A stretch of 21,923 nt of DNA, from contig JAMYHX010000609.1 of NCBI GenBank assembly GCA_025529335.1, forward strand, positions 1 to 21,923, in the 5' to 3' direction. The position numbers were made by a program, and so were the translations under genes. The stretch's first letter is position 1; each line of letters opens with the position of its first letter. The stretch comes from Rhizopus sp. PT2906. Its lineage: Eukaryota; Mucoromycota; Mucoromycetes; Mucorales; Rhizopodaceae. Under the pieces are notes generated by a model. It was not told the origin of the DNA, did not search any database, and was given only the letters and a program-made list of their open reading frames with translations. Below, piece after piece: positions 1 through 10,015 of this stretch.

Positions 1-985
1 TTTACGCAAATAATTTTTTTATTTTATGACAACATTTTATAAAATTAATGTCAATAATTAATAAAAATACAGTATCACATTGATTACTAGATGAATATAG
101 AAGGATAATCCTGGTACATCTTCAAGCGAGCAAATATGAATATCACACATATATATATATTAAACAAGCAATATTATCTTATCTCTTTTACCACAATGAA
201 TGGGTAATACTAGGGGCGCTACAAAATCCAAAAAAGGTAATGCCCCCAAACTGCAAAAGCTCGTACAATAAAACGACTTATACACCTTTTGCCAAAATGC
301 TGTCGCAAAAGGTGTATAATCTACAGCAACAGTTTTATTTAACTGAACCATCCTGCGCTGTTTCCTTTCTTCTTTCCAGCTCTTCTTTATTGCTATGGTT
401 ATGATGGTCTTTACTGTGCTTACAAGTCATGAGTTGAATAAAGCTGTTTGATATTCTCAGGTCTATATGCTTTATCAACATTAAATTACCACACATAAAG
501 AAACCGGAATCTTCATCAAGATCCATTTCATCAGTGACATCTTTAAAGTAATTTTCGCTTGCTTAGACCAAACTGGCTTAACAACATATATTGGAGACTT
601 GAGGATTTCATCTAATCCATATTTTAATCATAAAGAGCATTACACAAATAATAATAGTAATAATAAACAAGAGAACAGCTACTTTCCCGAACCGTCTCTT
701 TTAAAACGATTTGGTTGTAAAAGTAGTCCTATACAAAAAATCCTTGTAGTTATCAGATGCTGTTAAAAAAAAACTGAAAAAATAACTTATCGTCTTCGTC
801 CGTGTCGACAATAATGAAAAAAGCAATGGTCTTTTAAGAAAAAAAAAAAACCTCCCAATCGATTAAAAAGATCTTGTAACTGAGTCATCATTCTTTTTCT
901 GTTACTTGGCCCATAAGATAATTTTATTAAGGGAGGGTATTAATAGAGTTATGCACACATTATATAAAATATACAAAATATAAAG
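1..985. other. Intergenic, AT-rich; no convincing gene
   Basis: I see no supported gene here. A 63-codon minus-strand open frame (335-526) has no recognisable domain or splice context. The stretch holds a short dispersed repeat (202-250, listed separately), a perfect 15-bp inverted repeat (278-292 with 305-319), and the 3' flank of the Rab11 gene. That flank has a TTTATT at 923-928, which is AATAAA on the minus strand and lies about 58 nt past the Rab11 stop. Confidence 0.6.
202..320. repeat. Short dispersed repeat copy A with hairpins
   Basis: The segment starts GGGTAATACTAGGGGC and continues with CAAAATCCAAAAAA. It aligns with 21751-21833 at the other end of the window, in the same orientation (copy B). 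It contains GGGGC/GCCCC (213-217 and 242-246) and a perfect 15-bp inverted repeat TTATACACCTTTTGC / GCAAAAGGTGTATAA (278-292 and 305-319, 12-nt loop). This fits a MITE-like element or a decayed transposon end. Target-site duplications were not identified, so the boundaries are approximate. Confidence 0.4.
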
Positions 986-1892
986 TTAACAGCAACCTCC
1001 ACCTTGCTTTTGTTCTTCAGTTGGTTGGCTGACATTAATGGTTTGTCCAGCAGTAGGCCTAATAACATCATTAGAAGATTCTAGTGCCTTATTGGACACG
1101 ATACGATAGATTTCTAACTCAATATTAGCATATGCATACAAACATAATCATAATGTTTACCTGTCAAAATTCTTTGGAAAGCAAGTTCTACATTGCTAGA
1201 ATCTAATGCAGAGGTTTCAATGAATGAAAGTCCATTATCAGCTACAATAAAGTTAGATTCGAATTAACACAAAAAGATAAGACTAAATGGGTATATACCT
1301 GCAAACTGCTTGGCCTCTTCTGTAGGAACTGCACGTAAATGTCGCAGATCACTCTTGTTTCCGACCAACATGACGACAATATTCGAATCAGCATGGTCAC
1401 GGAGTTCCTTTAACCAGCGCATCACATTTTCATAGGTAGCATATTTGGCTATATCATAGACAAGTAATGCACCAACAGCACCTCGGTAGTAACTATTTAG
1501 ATGATTAGGTATAAGTTATATAATAAAATGTTTATCACTTACGCACTAGTGATCGCACGGTATCTTTCTTGACCAGCTATCAAAAAAAAAATGGAGGTGT
1601 GAATATGGAGAAATAGTCTTTAATAGCCTTGTTTTACCTGTGTCCCAAATTTGAGCTTTTACAGTCTTATTATCAACTTGAACAGAACGAGTGGCAAATT
1701 CGACACCAATAGTACTTTTCGATTCCAAATTAAATTCGTTACGAGTAAAACGACTTAAAAGGTTTGTTTTACCAACACCAGAGTCTCCAATAAGGACGAC
1801 TGAAGTGATAGGTTGAGTTCTTATTTTCTTGTAAAAAGTAAAAGTGGCAATTTACCTTTGAAAAGATAATCATATTCATCGTCTCTGCTCAT
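986..1892 (-). CDS. rab11: Rab11-family small GTPase
   Basis: Rab11/Ypt31-type GTPase of recycling-endosome and late-Golgi traffic. The six-exon model is 1856-1892, 1638-1799, 1543-1576, 1299-1492, 1161-1241 and 986-1113, giving 211 residues; all introns are GT-AG and 47-61 nt. Visible motifs: P-loop GDSGVGK (17-23), switch I STIGVEF, switch II DTAGQE (65-70), NKSD (123-126), ETSAL (151-155), and a C-terminal GGGCC for double geranylgeranylation. The RWLKELRDHADSNI stretch (103-116) is characteristic of Rab11 rather than Rab8 or Rab1. The length matches the family. The start is the first ATG of an open exon giving MSRDDEYDYLFK, as in other Rab11 proteins. No key residue is missing, so it should be functional. 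The assignment is very secure; the exact orthology to the Ypt31/Ypt3 names is inferred. Confidence 0.96.
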
Positions 1893-2824
1893 TTTTTTTA
1901 ATTTAAAGTTTGATAAAAGAAGAAAAGAGAGAAACAGACAACTAGAAAATAAGGGCTTAGAATCTTAGGTCGGTGATTGAAATATGCCCTTTCGTCTTTT
2001 CATTAATGACAGCATCCTGAGAAACCAAAGGTTACATGAAGGATAAGAAATCTGTCACATGGTGATTTCGCACTACCAAACCTTATAAAGTACTACACGT
2101 TAACTTTTTCTTTTTTTTTCTTCTCATTTCACTCTTAATTTTGTTTACAATTCATCAAATACTCTTATTTCAACTTTTATTTGTAAATGTATCTAATAAA
2201 CTTAATAACCGAAGCCTTAAAGGAGGAAAAAAAAAAGTGAGTGTAACGGTTTTATAATGATATTATCCCACCGATAATTTATCAAAAGGGAAACGCGTTA
2301 TCAGCAATCAAGTACCTCAAGAGTGAACTCGGAGGTACGACAAAAGGCTAACAAGCCCTCAGCCACCATTACAAGGGCGGGCTGCAGCCTTGAGTATGTA
2401 CTACCTTGTATATTGCCACGGCCATGACCCTTAGCTTCTTCTGTATCTCTTATTTGGTAGGTTAAACTAGTCTTGCGATTCCATTTTTAATAGATGGCTT
2501 TATGTATCATATTCATGAGCTTCCAACGTCGCACAGAGGTTCAAGTATAAGCATCAAGAACAATGGTTTTCTTAGACAGTAACAGAAAGATCGGGGTTTT
2601 GCTACTTGCACTACTACAATTTCCCAATTAGTGACGTAAGCAACTCCATGTGCACAGCAAACAGCACTAGACAAACCACACCCACACGACACTATGTACA
2701 ATGCTAAAGTATAAGAGAAGCACGTATTGACGAGTCTATAATAATCCCTTTATTATGTTGAGATGAGAGAGGGTTTGTTATTACAAATAACATCGTTTTA
2801 TAAGAAAAAAAAAAGGATTATTGT
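1893..2824. other. Intergenic upstream of Rab11; structured patch
   Basis: The proximal part (1893-2230) is pyrimidine- and poly(T)-rich and probably carries the Rab11 promoter and 5' UTR. From about 2290 to 2720 the sequence is noticeably less AT-rich. It forms nested inverted repeats (2312-2391) and also has open frames on the minus strand (about 2300-2486 and 2513-2701) that match no family I know. I cannot choose between a decayed repeat, a short coding exon and a structured RNA. Confidence 0.4.
2312..2394. repeat. Nested inverted repeats, possible structured RNA
   Basis: GTACCTC (2312-2318) pairs with GAGGTAC (2332-2338), with GAGT/ACTC nested inside. AAGGCT (2344-2349) pairs with AGCCTT (2386-2391), enclosing AGCCC (2354-2358) paired with GGGCT (2379-2383). 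CTCAAG (2316-2321) can alternatively pair with CTTGAG (2389-2394). The patch is GC-richer than its AT-rich surroundings. No tRNA, 5S or snRNA signature was recognised. Confidence 0.3.
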
Positions 2825-2968
2825 ATGAACTTACCACGGCCGATGAAAATTGGGCATGTTACGTTATATATGTTAACATGTATTGTTGTCAGTCTCTTTG
2901 TATTATTTATTCTTAGAGTATGGATTTATAGTAATCTCATACGACAAGATAAAGTATTTATAGGGTAA
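2825..2968 (+). CDS. Tiny membrane-segment ORF, possibly a lone first exon
   Basis: A 47-codon frame begins MNLPRPMKIGHV. It has one strongly hydrophobic stretch (about residues 11-36, including VVSLFVLFIL) followed by RVWIYSNLIRQDK, the shape of a single-pass anchor with positive charges after it. The last codons overlap a plausible splice donor (GTAAATG at 2965), so this could be the first exon of a gene whose downstream part was lost or replaced, because LINE-derived sequence begins immediately afterwards. No family was recognised. It could also be a chance frame; the short length keeps confidence low. Confidence 0.25.
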   Translation: MNLPRPMKIGHVTLYMLTCIVVSLFVLFILRVWIYSNLIRQDKVFIG

Positions 2969-3363
2969 ATGCGGCACAGACAAAAGTCAGAGAAAAGTCC
3001 CCAACCTGCTTGCTATGTAACCAACCTGAGTCAGACGAACACTTTGTGTGGTCATGCCCACTGAAACAAGCCGCCTGGCCACTCATGTCCTGCCTCACGT
3101 TTCCCGATCAACCCATACAGCTTCAGGACGTAATGAGTGGCCTCACTACAACATCCACCGCTATGGCGTATCAGTCGAATACTGACCGTAGGGCGGTAAT
3201 AGCCTGCATGATGTTTTGCATTTGGCGGGTTCATTGGAAAGTCGTTTTCCAAGACCATGGTTTTTTCCATGGCGAAGTTGTCACTCGCGCAAGACTGCTT
3301 CTCCGCCGTATTCATCGCGAGAATATGCTCTCAAGTTACATTTTGAAGAAAGACAACTTATAA
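2953..3363 (+). pseudogene. LINE reverse transcriptase C-terminal relic (zf-RVT)
   Basis: The open frame carries CLLCNQPESDEHFVWSC, that is C-x2-C-x7-H-x4-C at 3007-3057. This is the zinc-binding knuckle found at the C-terminus of many non-LTR retrotransposon polymerases (zf-RVT). It is followed by an A-W spacing and a Trp/Arg-rich tail (IWRVHWK) ending in TAA at 3361-3363. No reverse transcriptase or endonuclease domain is visible upstream: the frame closes at 2950. This is therefore a 5'-truncated copy, as expected for LINE insertions. Nothing after 3363 is clearly a 3' end or poly(A) tail, so the right boundary is the stop codon only. Confidence 0.65.
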
Positions 3364-3673
3364 TTGCTCTATGCTGGGATTACCAAGAGGTAATTTGATG
3401 TTCAATGTTGTGAGGAAGAAGTGCGACAAAAGTAAGCTTAAGAAGAACCTGATTCCGATAACGTTGTGGACCAAGACACCTTTACATATTTCGTTTCTAG
3501 CAAGCATTGAGAATGAGTACAGTATTATTAATATTTCCAAGTTAAGAGTAAATCGGATTAGAGATTCTTTTTTCTCAAAACAAGTAAATGAAACTTTATT
3601 AATATTATAGTTGTCTTCGTATAACTTGATGATTACTCATGTTAAATATCTGCGCTTATCATTCATGGTTAAG
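3364..3673. other. Intergenic between LINE relic and arrestin 3' end
   Basis: Overlapping open frames occur on both strands (for example 3371-3610 plus), but none shows a known domain. TTTATT at 3595-3600 is AATAAA on the minus strand, about 74 nt past the arrestin stop, and is the likely poly(A) signal of that gene. Confidence 0.5.
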
Positions 3674-4844
3674 TCAAGCAACGATTGACTCATAAGTTGG
3701 CAATTGATAATCATAGGGAGGCAATTCTGCATCAATGATCGTCGGCTTGCAAGATTCATTGTACGTCGGTAATTCATTCTCATCTGCGGACACTGAAGTC
3801 ACTACAATTGGAATAGACGCCCTTAGTTCTACGCATAAACGGTTTATTTTTATACTCTGTTTATTTTAATATCTTGTGTTTACCTGACATATGACCATCC
3901 GAATTCTTTAGGGACACAACAAACTTTAGTTTATGCTTCACTTGGATCAATTCACCTTGAGTGTCCACATGGGCATTGATGGGAACATGCACTAACTCGG
4001 TTAAACTCCATCTTCCTTTCGTGTGCTCGTCCCTTCGAATATGAACTGTTCTTGCCATTGATTTTTTATGCCCAGGCACACAATAAGTGACGTATTCTTT
4101 TAGTTTACAGGCAACCATATGGATAGACAAGTCTTCAGCAAGCGGTTCTAGGTGAAAAGTGACGGGTATCATCGTGTTGGTTGTATAAGTCTTTTTAGGG
4201 ACACTAATATCGTAAATGACCTTATCAGACCATACACTGGAAATGATTATAGACGAATCATGTGCATAATAAAGTAAGCGACTGACTTGGATGGTTTGTT
4301 TATCCCAAAAATTGCTTGAGAACGCTGGTCGTTCGCAGCATGCCTTGAACGTGTAGTTCACTCGACCCAATTCATGTTCTATAGACTCTGGTAGATGACC
4401 AGGAAGTGCAAGCTCAAATTCCCTAGCTCAGATAGTTAAATGATGGATTCAAAAGCAAATTGGTTCCTAACAGCTTATGAGTTATTACCATCTGTATTCT
4501 CCTCGATCGAACGTGTAAGCCTTTCGCTGCGGTTTCAAAAAGACCCATTTCTTTTCAAACAAGATACGCTCATCTTTATACTCCTGTACTCGGGATTCTT
4601 GGGCTGATATATAAGAAAGAGGTAAGAATCAAAATATACAATCCATTATATATGCACCTTCTGTCCAGTGAACTTGAGCTAAACCCTGAAATGAAAGAGT
4701 TACCGCTTTGATTTTAGTCGGTTCCTGACATTTCAAAAAGACGACACCTCTCAAACAAACACCTGCAGACTCATCAGCCGTTCCATGCAAGATGATATGT
4801 TTTGTATCTAGAATAATTCGAAATCCTGCTTGAAATGACAACAT
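3674..4844 (-). CDS. Alpha-arrestin (arrestin-related trafficking adaptor)
   Basis: Adaptor that links plasma-membrane cargo to a Rsp5/NEDD4-type ubiquitin ligase for endocytosis. Four exons (4658-4844, 4489-4603, 3884-4422, 3674-3828) give 331 residues, with introns of 54-66 nt. The arrestin N domain shows FRIILDTKHIILHG, ESAGVCLRGVVFL and the EPTKIKAVTLSFQGLAQVHW core. Next comes WEFELALPGHLPES, the hallmark joining the two folds, then an arrestin C domain (about 135-280, with IPVTFHLEPL). The tail carries three LPxY motifs: LPTY 300-303, LPPY 316-319 and LPTY 323-326. These are plausible WW-domain ligands, but no canonical PPxY is present. The start ATG sits just before the first beta strand; an extra upstream exon cannot be excluded. 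The protein is short for a fungal ART. Confidence 0.9.
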
Positions 4845-5912
4845 GATGTTGCATTTGATTTGAAAAGAAAGAAGAAAGATATAAATGCAAAAAATAACGC
4901 AGGTTGTATAGTTTTTATCACAATAAAAAATAACGCAACTTTAGGTTTATTTTCCTCGTCCGAAAACCTACTTGCCTTATTTTTTAATTGTCGAGATAAA
5001 GCTTGATTAAGGTATAACATCAATGACTAATAAATCAAGGAGAGAAATATACCATCTTTTTTTTTTTTTTCCTTGCTTTCTTTATTCTATATTCTATTTC
5101 ACTAATTGTTTCACAAAGAAAAGGCCTCAATTCTATACATTACAATTTACCCAAAGGAGGTTATTTTTCCTGTTGTTGGAAATGAGTGTTCCCACACCAG
5201 ACAATTTCTACAAAAGTCCCTTCGTTTTACTCATCGAGAATGTCCTGTGATTGCATTTGATTCAAAACTTTAATAGATTGGTACACTAGTAATATCCCAA
5301 GGTGGCCCAAGTGGTATTGCCCTTGGAAATATTGATGTAACCTCTCAGTATAAGTCAAGAATATGCTGTCTGCTATAATAATAAGAATGTATAACTCCCC
5401 TTAATCTACTTTTAAGCTATTTTATGAGCTTACCAGAGTTGCAGATACATATATAATTTGAATACATTTATGTATTCATGCATACATACAAGTATTTGCT
5501 TGACAACACTTCATCTTTTGTTACAATCTAAAGTATGCTTGTGTTAAGTTATCTCAAAGTAGAATCTTTTCGACTTCTTTCATTTGCAATCAAACTGTCG
5601 AAAAGAGTAACTAGTTCAGGTTATCAGGCTTTGCTAGAGTCAGGATTAAAATTAAAAGGTCGTTTCAATATTGTAATTCTCAATGACTTTCTTTTTCATA
5701 ATCCACTTTTTATAAAGCTTTTACTTTAAGCTAAAGAGAAAGAGAGAGAGACAGAGACAGAGAAGGGGAGCATAAGTATAAATGAAAAAAAGATATATCG
5801 ATCCCATCGTCGGTATTTTAATATGAAATAAAAAAAAAAAACAATTTTTTAAAAGGTTCCGTTCCCATTTCATTTCCTTCCGTTATCCCCTTCTTTACAC
5901 CTTTTAAAAAGA
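4845..5912. other. Intergenic between divergent arrestin and CCCH genes
   Basis: This is the shared upstream region of two divergently transcribed genes. I see no gene; the open frames at 5023-5250 and 5535-5729 have no recognisable content. An imperfect inverted repeat lies at 5291-5333 (AATATCCCAAGG and CCTTGGAAATATT). A GA-rich tract lies at about 5730-5770, followed by a CT-rich leader at about 5860-5900 just before the ATG of the plus-strand gene. A pyrimidine-rich leader of this kind is common upstream of fungal start codons. Confidence 0.5.
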
Positions 5913-7654
5913 ATGTCTTCTGTGATAACACATTATATCGAGCGTTTTGCCACATCAGATAAAGATGAAATATCTATTGGAATCATATTAACTATATCTG
6001 CTGGCGTTATTACAGCCGTCATTTATTATTTTGCTTTTTCAGGTATACAAAAAATATAAAAGATCTTTGACATGTTCAAACTGAACTTTTCTTTTTCCAG
6101 TTAAAGACAAGGAAAAAAGTAAAGTGACAACAAGAGAAATAAAAAGCTTCGATGGTTAGTACTTTCTACTCGTATTCTGTCTGTTTACCAACCTTTTCTT
6201 TTAGTCCCACACAAAAAACCTGAACCTGAAGTGCAAGAAAACAAGGATAAGCCTGCGGTTGCACAACCGAAGGTGGGTTTATTTCAAAGAAAAAAAAAAA
6301 AAAAAAGACGCATGATTAATTCTATATACATTTATATTATAGACAGACCCATGTTTAGCCAAATATGAGGCAACTACGGCTTCATGTCTGTTAGCCAGTC
6401 AGCAATATATCGAATCCTTACCCAAACCCGTGACTCCGTTCTTAGCCAACTATGAGGTGACCACAGCTTCTTGTCTATTAGTTAGTCAGCAATACATCGA
6501 GTCCCTGCCCAAGCCTGTGACTCCATTTTTAGCCAATTTTGAGGCTACCACGGCCTTTACCCTCTTGGCTGCCGAAAAACACATTGCTTCCCTACCAAAG
6601 AAGGTGGATCCCTTCTTGGCAGATTATGAAGCAACCACAGCTCGTGTATTGTTACAATCCAGCAAATATATCGAGCAAATCAAGCCATCAGTTAAAGAAT
6701 CAGCGCTGGCAAAGTATGATGCTTCGACAGCATGTCATTTATTAAAAGCATCAGAGTATGTTGCATCCATGCCCAAGCCGCCTTCGCCTTTCCTTGCCAA
6801 GTATGAAGCAACCACGGCTGCTACTTTACACACTGCACAAAAATATATCGAGAGTTTACCTAAGCCAGCCAAGCCGTTCCTGGCTCAATATGAAGCAACC
6901 ACAGCACTCACCTTGCTCCATGCTCGAAACTATGTTGAACTGCTGCCTAAACCAGTCCAGCCATTCCTTGCAAACTACGAATCTACTACAGCTGGTACCT
7001 TATTGGCCGCCCGTAACTATATCAGCTCCCTAGAACCTTCCAACCAAAGTTCGAAATCGGCATCCCGCGCCATCTCTAGACAGAACTCTTCATTTTCAGT
7101 GACCGCCAGTCCATTCCACCCAACCAACAACACCACCATACCCTTCCAACAGTCACCTGCATCCAGTCCTCAGGGCTTGCTCGTGTCAGATCATGATTCA
7201 GCCGCTGATTCGGAACCCGAGACTGAAAAGGACTATAACCAGGGCAGAGAATCCGTCTTTGTGATGGCAAATACATTTGCAGCTTATGATGAAAGGACTT
7301 GGGCTCGTTTAGAAAAAATTCAAAAGCAATCACAAAATCATCTCCCCAAGATGAAGTCGCGCTGTAATTATTGGCCCAATTGCACAAATAAGCATTGTAA
7401 ATATTGGCATCCTGTGAAAGATTGCCGGTAAGTATTGTTTCTTTTGGCTATTCATCTTACTTATCTCCTCCTTGATTAGAATGGGCGATCAATGTGCTTT
7501 CAGAGAGCGTTGTATGTTCCTTCATCCCGAGGATTATGGCATTGTCGCTCGTGGCAAGAGAAAGAATCAAAACAAGAAAAATAACACGAATAGTTACAAT
7601 AATAATAATAGAAAGGAAACAACAACAAGCAATGCGAACGAGGCATATTATTAA
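5913..7654 (+). CDS. Membrane-anchored 29-residue-repeat protein with Nab2-type CCCH fingers
   Basis: Five exons (5913-6042, 6101-6154, 6205-6272, 6343-7427, 7480-7654) give 503 residues in one frame. In order: a short N-terminus; a membrane segment at about 20-42 (SIGIILTISAGVITAVIYYF); a charged Lys/Glu/Pro linker to about 85; eight tandem repeats (about 86-318) with consensus PFLAxYEATTAxTLLxAxxYIxSLPKPV, period 29 (the fifth is 30); a Ser-rich acidic linker; and two CCCH fingers, C425-x5-C431-x4-C436-x3-H440 and C445-x5-C451-x5-C457-x3-H461. It ends in an Asn/Lys-rich tail. The finger spacing is that of Nab2/ZC3H14, whose fingers bind poly(A). I do not recognise the repeat or the combination. 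The inferred role is a membrane-tethered RNA-binding protein. The last intron splits the second finger just after its first Cys, and both halves fit, which supports the model. Confidence 0.85.
6346..7044 (+). repeat. Eight 87-bp tandem coding repeats
   Basis: Units start near 6346, 6433, 6520, 6607, 6694 (90 bp), 6784, 6871 and 6958. Units 1 and 2 are the most alike (24 of 29 encoded residues identical by my count, sharing TTASCLL and SQQYIESLPKPV), suggesting a recent duplication. Unit 5 is the most divergent. The period stays in frame throughout, consistent with selection on the protein rather than a neutral minisatellite. Confidence 0.9.
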
Positions 7655-7715
7655 CTTTTGGCACAAGACAAAAACATATAGTTTGTTTAATACTAAAGAA
7701 GACAATGTCAATCAT

Positions 7716-7730
7716 AATAAAAAGTTTATT
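7716..7730. terminator. Palindromic bidirectional poly(A) signal
   Basis: AATAAAAAGTTTATT reads AATAAA on the plus strand (7716-7721, 62 nt past the CCCH-protein stop) and AATAAA on the minus strand (7725-7730, 34 nt past the NAD kinase stop). The two convergent genes are only 109 bp apart, so their 3' UTRs must overlap if both signals are used. Confidence 0.6.
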
Positions 7731-7763
7731 GTATCGCTTAATAATAATTTATATATAAAACTG

Positions 7764-9786
7764 TTATTCCTGCTCGTTTCTTTCACTGATCTCATCGCTA
7801 GCAAATATATGCTTATTTACTTTCTCCAACTCTTTTGAGATATTGGCCATATACCTTGACTTGATGATTTCTTCATCTGACCAACCATTAAATACGACAT
7901 CATCTTCTGAATCCGAATCACTTGCAAACTCATCCACATCATCATTTATGCTACTATTTGACTCACTACGACGGTGGATTTCATCATCGTAAAACATGCC
8001 AAAGACTTCATCGTATCCCGCATCTGATAATGAAGACGAGGATGACTTTCGTCCATTTTGTGATTCTGTTGGAGACAGGTCTGCCATATGACGGTTAGGT
8101 AAGGTGTTTAGCTGCTGTATACTGCTTGTCCTGCTGCTGGCCAATCCTTTACGTTCTCCATGTGATTCAACGACGGCAAATGACTTTTGACGTTCTCGTT
8201 TGTTCCAATGAAGACAGTTTTGAAGTGAGTTGAACCAATCTGTAGCCTGATCCTCTTTACAGACTGTCGGGAATGGGTACTTGGATGCTGTAACCTTGAT
8301 ATGATCACCTTGCTTCAATTCGACACGCCCACGGCCATCAAAGCTAGCCCATGCAGTGTTTCGTGAGTTGAACGGCACACAAATGCGCAATTCCATTGAT
8401 TCAGGCACCAATGTAGGCCTGAACGAAAGTGTGTGAGGACAGATGGGCGTAATCAAAATGGCCTGAATGTCAGGATGTGTCAATGACCCTCCAGCTGATA
8501 AAGAGTATGCAGTACTTCCAGTAGGGGTAGAGATAGCCAATCCATCTGCTTGTACTGTCGTCAAGTGCTTATCGTCACCAAACAGTTCCAATTGACTTAC
8601 ATAGGGACTTGGTCCACGATCGACCACTAAATCATTAATCACATGGTACTTTTCAACAGGCACTGTAGTAAAGCAAGGAACCTGCCGTTCTTCGCCCATA
8701 GGTGTCGAATCGCATTGTGCTTGCTCGTCTTCTATATCCTCACCATCCACTTCACCGAACTTTTTCTTTTTACCGCTTCCGTCATGCTGTTGCTTTTGAC
8801 ACCATCCACCTACTGTGAATTTACCCGTTACGGGGTTTCTGACTACATTGCGCAAGTGAACCACCTTGGCATCCTCGGGTGATTTGCAGTTAGGATGTGG
8901 TACGCGGCGATAGACAGTACAGGTAAGCCGTCCACGGAGGTTGATACGTACACCCATTTCCATCGCCTTGTGAAGATGTTCTTTGTATCTGCCAAAGTCA
9001 AATGGGGTTAAAAATCCAAGAGAACCTAAATGGAATGGAATGACGGGTGGAATATATGTTTGAAATAGCCAAGATGAAAACAAGACCTAATAATATAAAA
9101 AGTATTATAAACAGAGAAAGAAGATGGATATGGGTTTATATTTTACCGTTCCGTCACCACCGAGCTTCAAAAAGAATAAAGTTAGTAGAGAGAACAAGAG
9201 TACGATTGTCAACTTACAGTAATGATAAAGTCAAATAGTTTAGGATTAAGAGCGCATAATTCTGGTGTCCAAAATTTAAGTTTATCTACAGTCAATGGAT
9301 GATTTTTGATGATCTTTTCGTATTTAAACCGTTTTGATTCTTTCAACTTTTGGTCAACAAAGCTTTAAAGATGTTAATTTCTTCATTTTTTTTATCTTGT
9401 CTTGTTTTATTTACACTGTAATGCCACTGTCCATGCCGTATCTAGGTGTTTCGATTAGGTGCAATGCCATGTCACGAGTCATTCGAATAAGTGAACAATC
9501 GCCTGGTTTAGTAATGATCATCACAGTCTTAGGATTCTCCCATTTAACACGAGTTCTACCTTTGTTGTTTGATGAGTTAAAGAAAAGAAGACGAAGAGTA
9601 TATTATTAGATTACCTAGTTTCTTTGCTACTTCTCTAACCGCGTCCGCAGTGTCTGTAAGATAAGACGTGTGCTGTTCTCGAGGGATGGTTTTGACTGAA
9701 CTTCTTCTTTTGGAAGAAGTACTGTGTGCGAGGGCAACTAAGGCATCAGTTAAAGCAGAGCAAGGTATGTTTGATAGTGATTCCAT
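7764..9786 (-). CDS. NAD(+) kinase (Utr1-type)
   Basis: ATP-dependent phosphorylation of NAD to NADP, the source of cellular NADPH. Five exons (9615-9786, 9415-9559, 9218-9362, 9147-9164, 7764-9086) give 600 residues; introns are 52-60 nt. Key motifs: LGGDGT (155-160, nucleotide-binding/catalytic), the FHLGSLGFLTPF stretch, NDLVVDRG (about 311-318), and TPTGSTAYSLSAGG (about 348-361) leading to HTLSFRP. An insertion (about 262-292, Lys-rich then acidic) splits the beta-sandwich region, and an acidic Ser/Asp/Glu-rich tail of about 150 residues follows the catalytic domain. The start is the MESLSN ATG; an in-frame upstream ATG precedes an implausible Phe run. Exon 4 is only 18 nt and encodes exactly the LGGDGT motif, so correct microexon splicing is essential for activity. 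The assignment is firm. Confidence 0.95.
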
Positions 9787-10015
9787 TTGGATAATAAACA
9801 AGAAAAAGAAAAAAGAAAAAAAAAAGAAACAAAAAAAAAAGTTTGACGCAATGATTGCGCTAATTAAAATAAAAGATAAAGTCAGAGCTTGTTTTATTTT
9901 TTGCATGAAAATGACTTTAATTGAATTTAGTGAAAAGGTCCCTCCTTTGACTACAATGAGTGAGTTATCCTTTTTATCATATAAATTGAATCTTTACGGG
10001 AGAATGTGCAGGTCA

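Noticed and set aside
9787..9906. N-terminal extension of NAD kinase from an earlier in-frame ATG
   Set aside because: It would translate an A/T-rich leader into a long Phe run; the next ATG gives a normal N-terminus.
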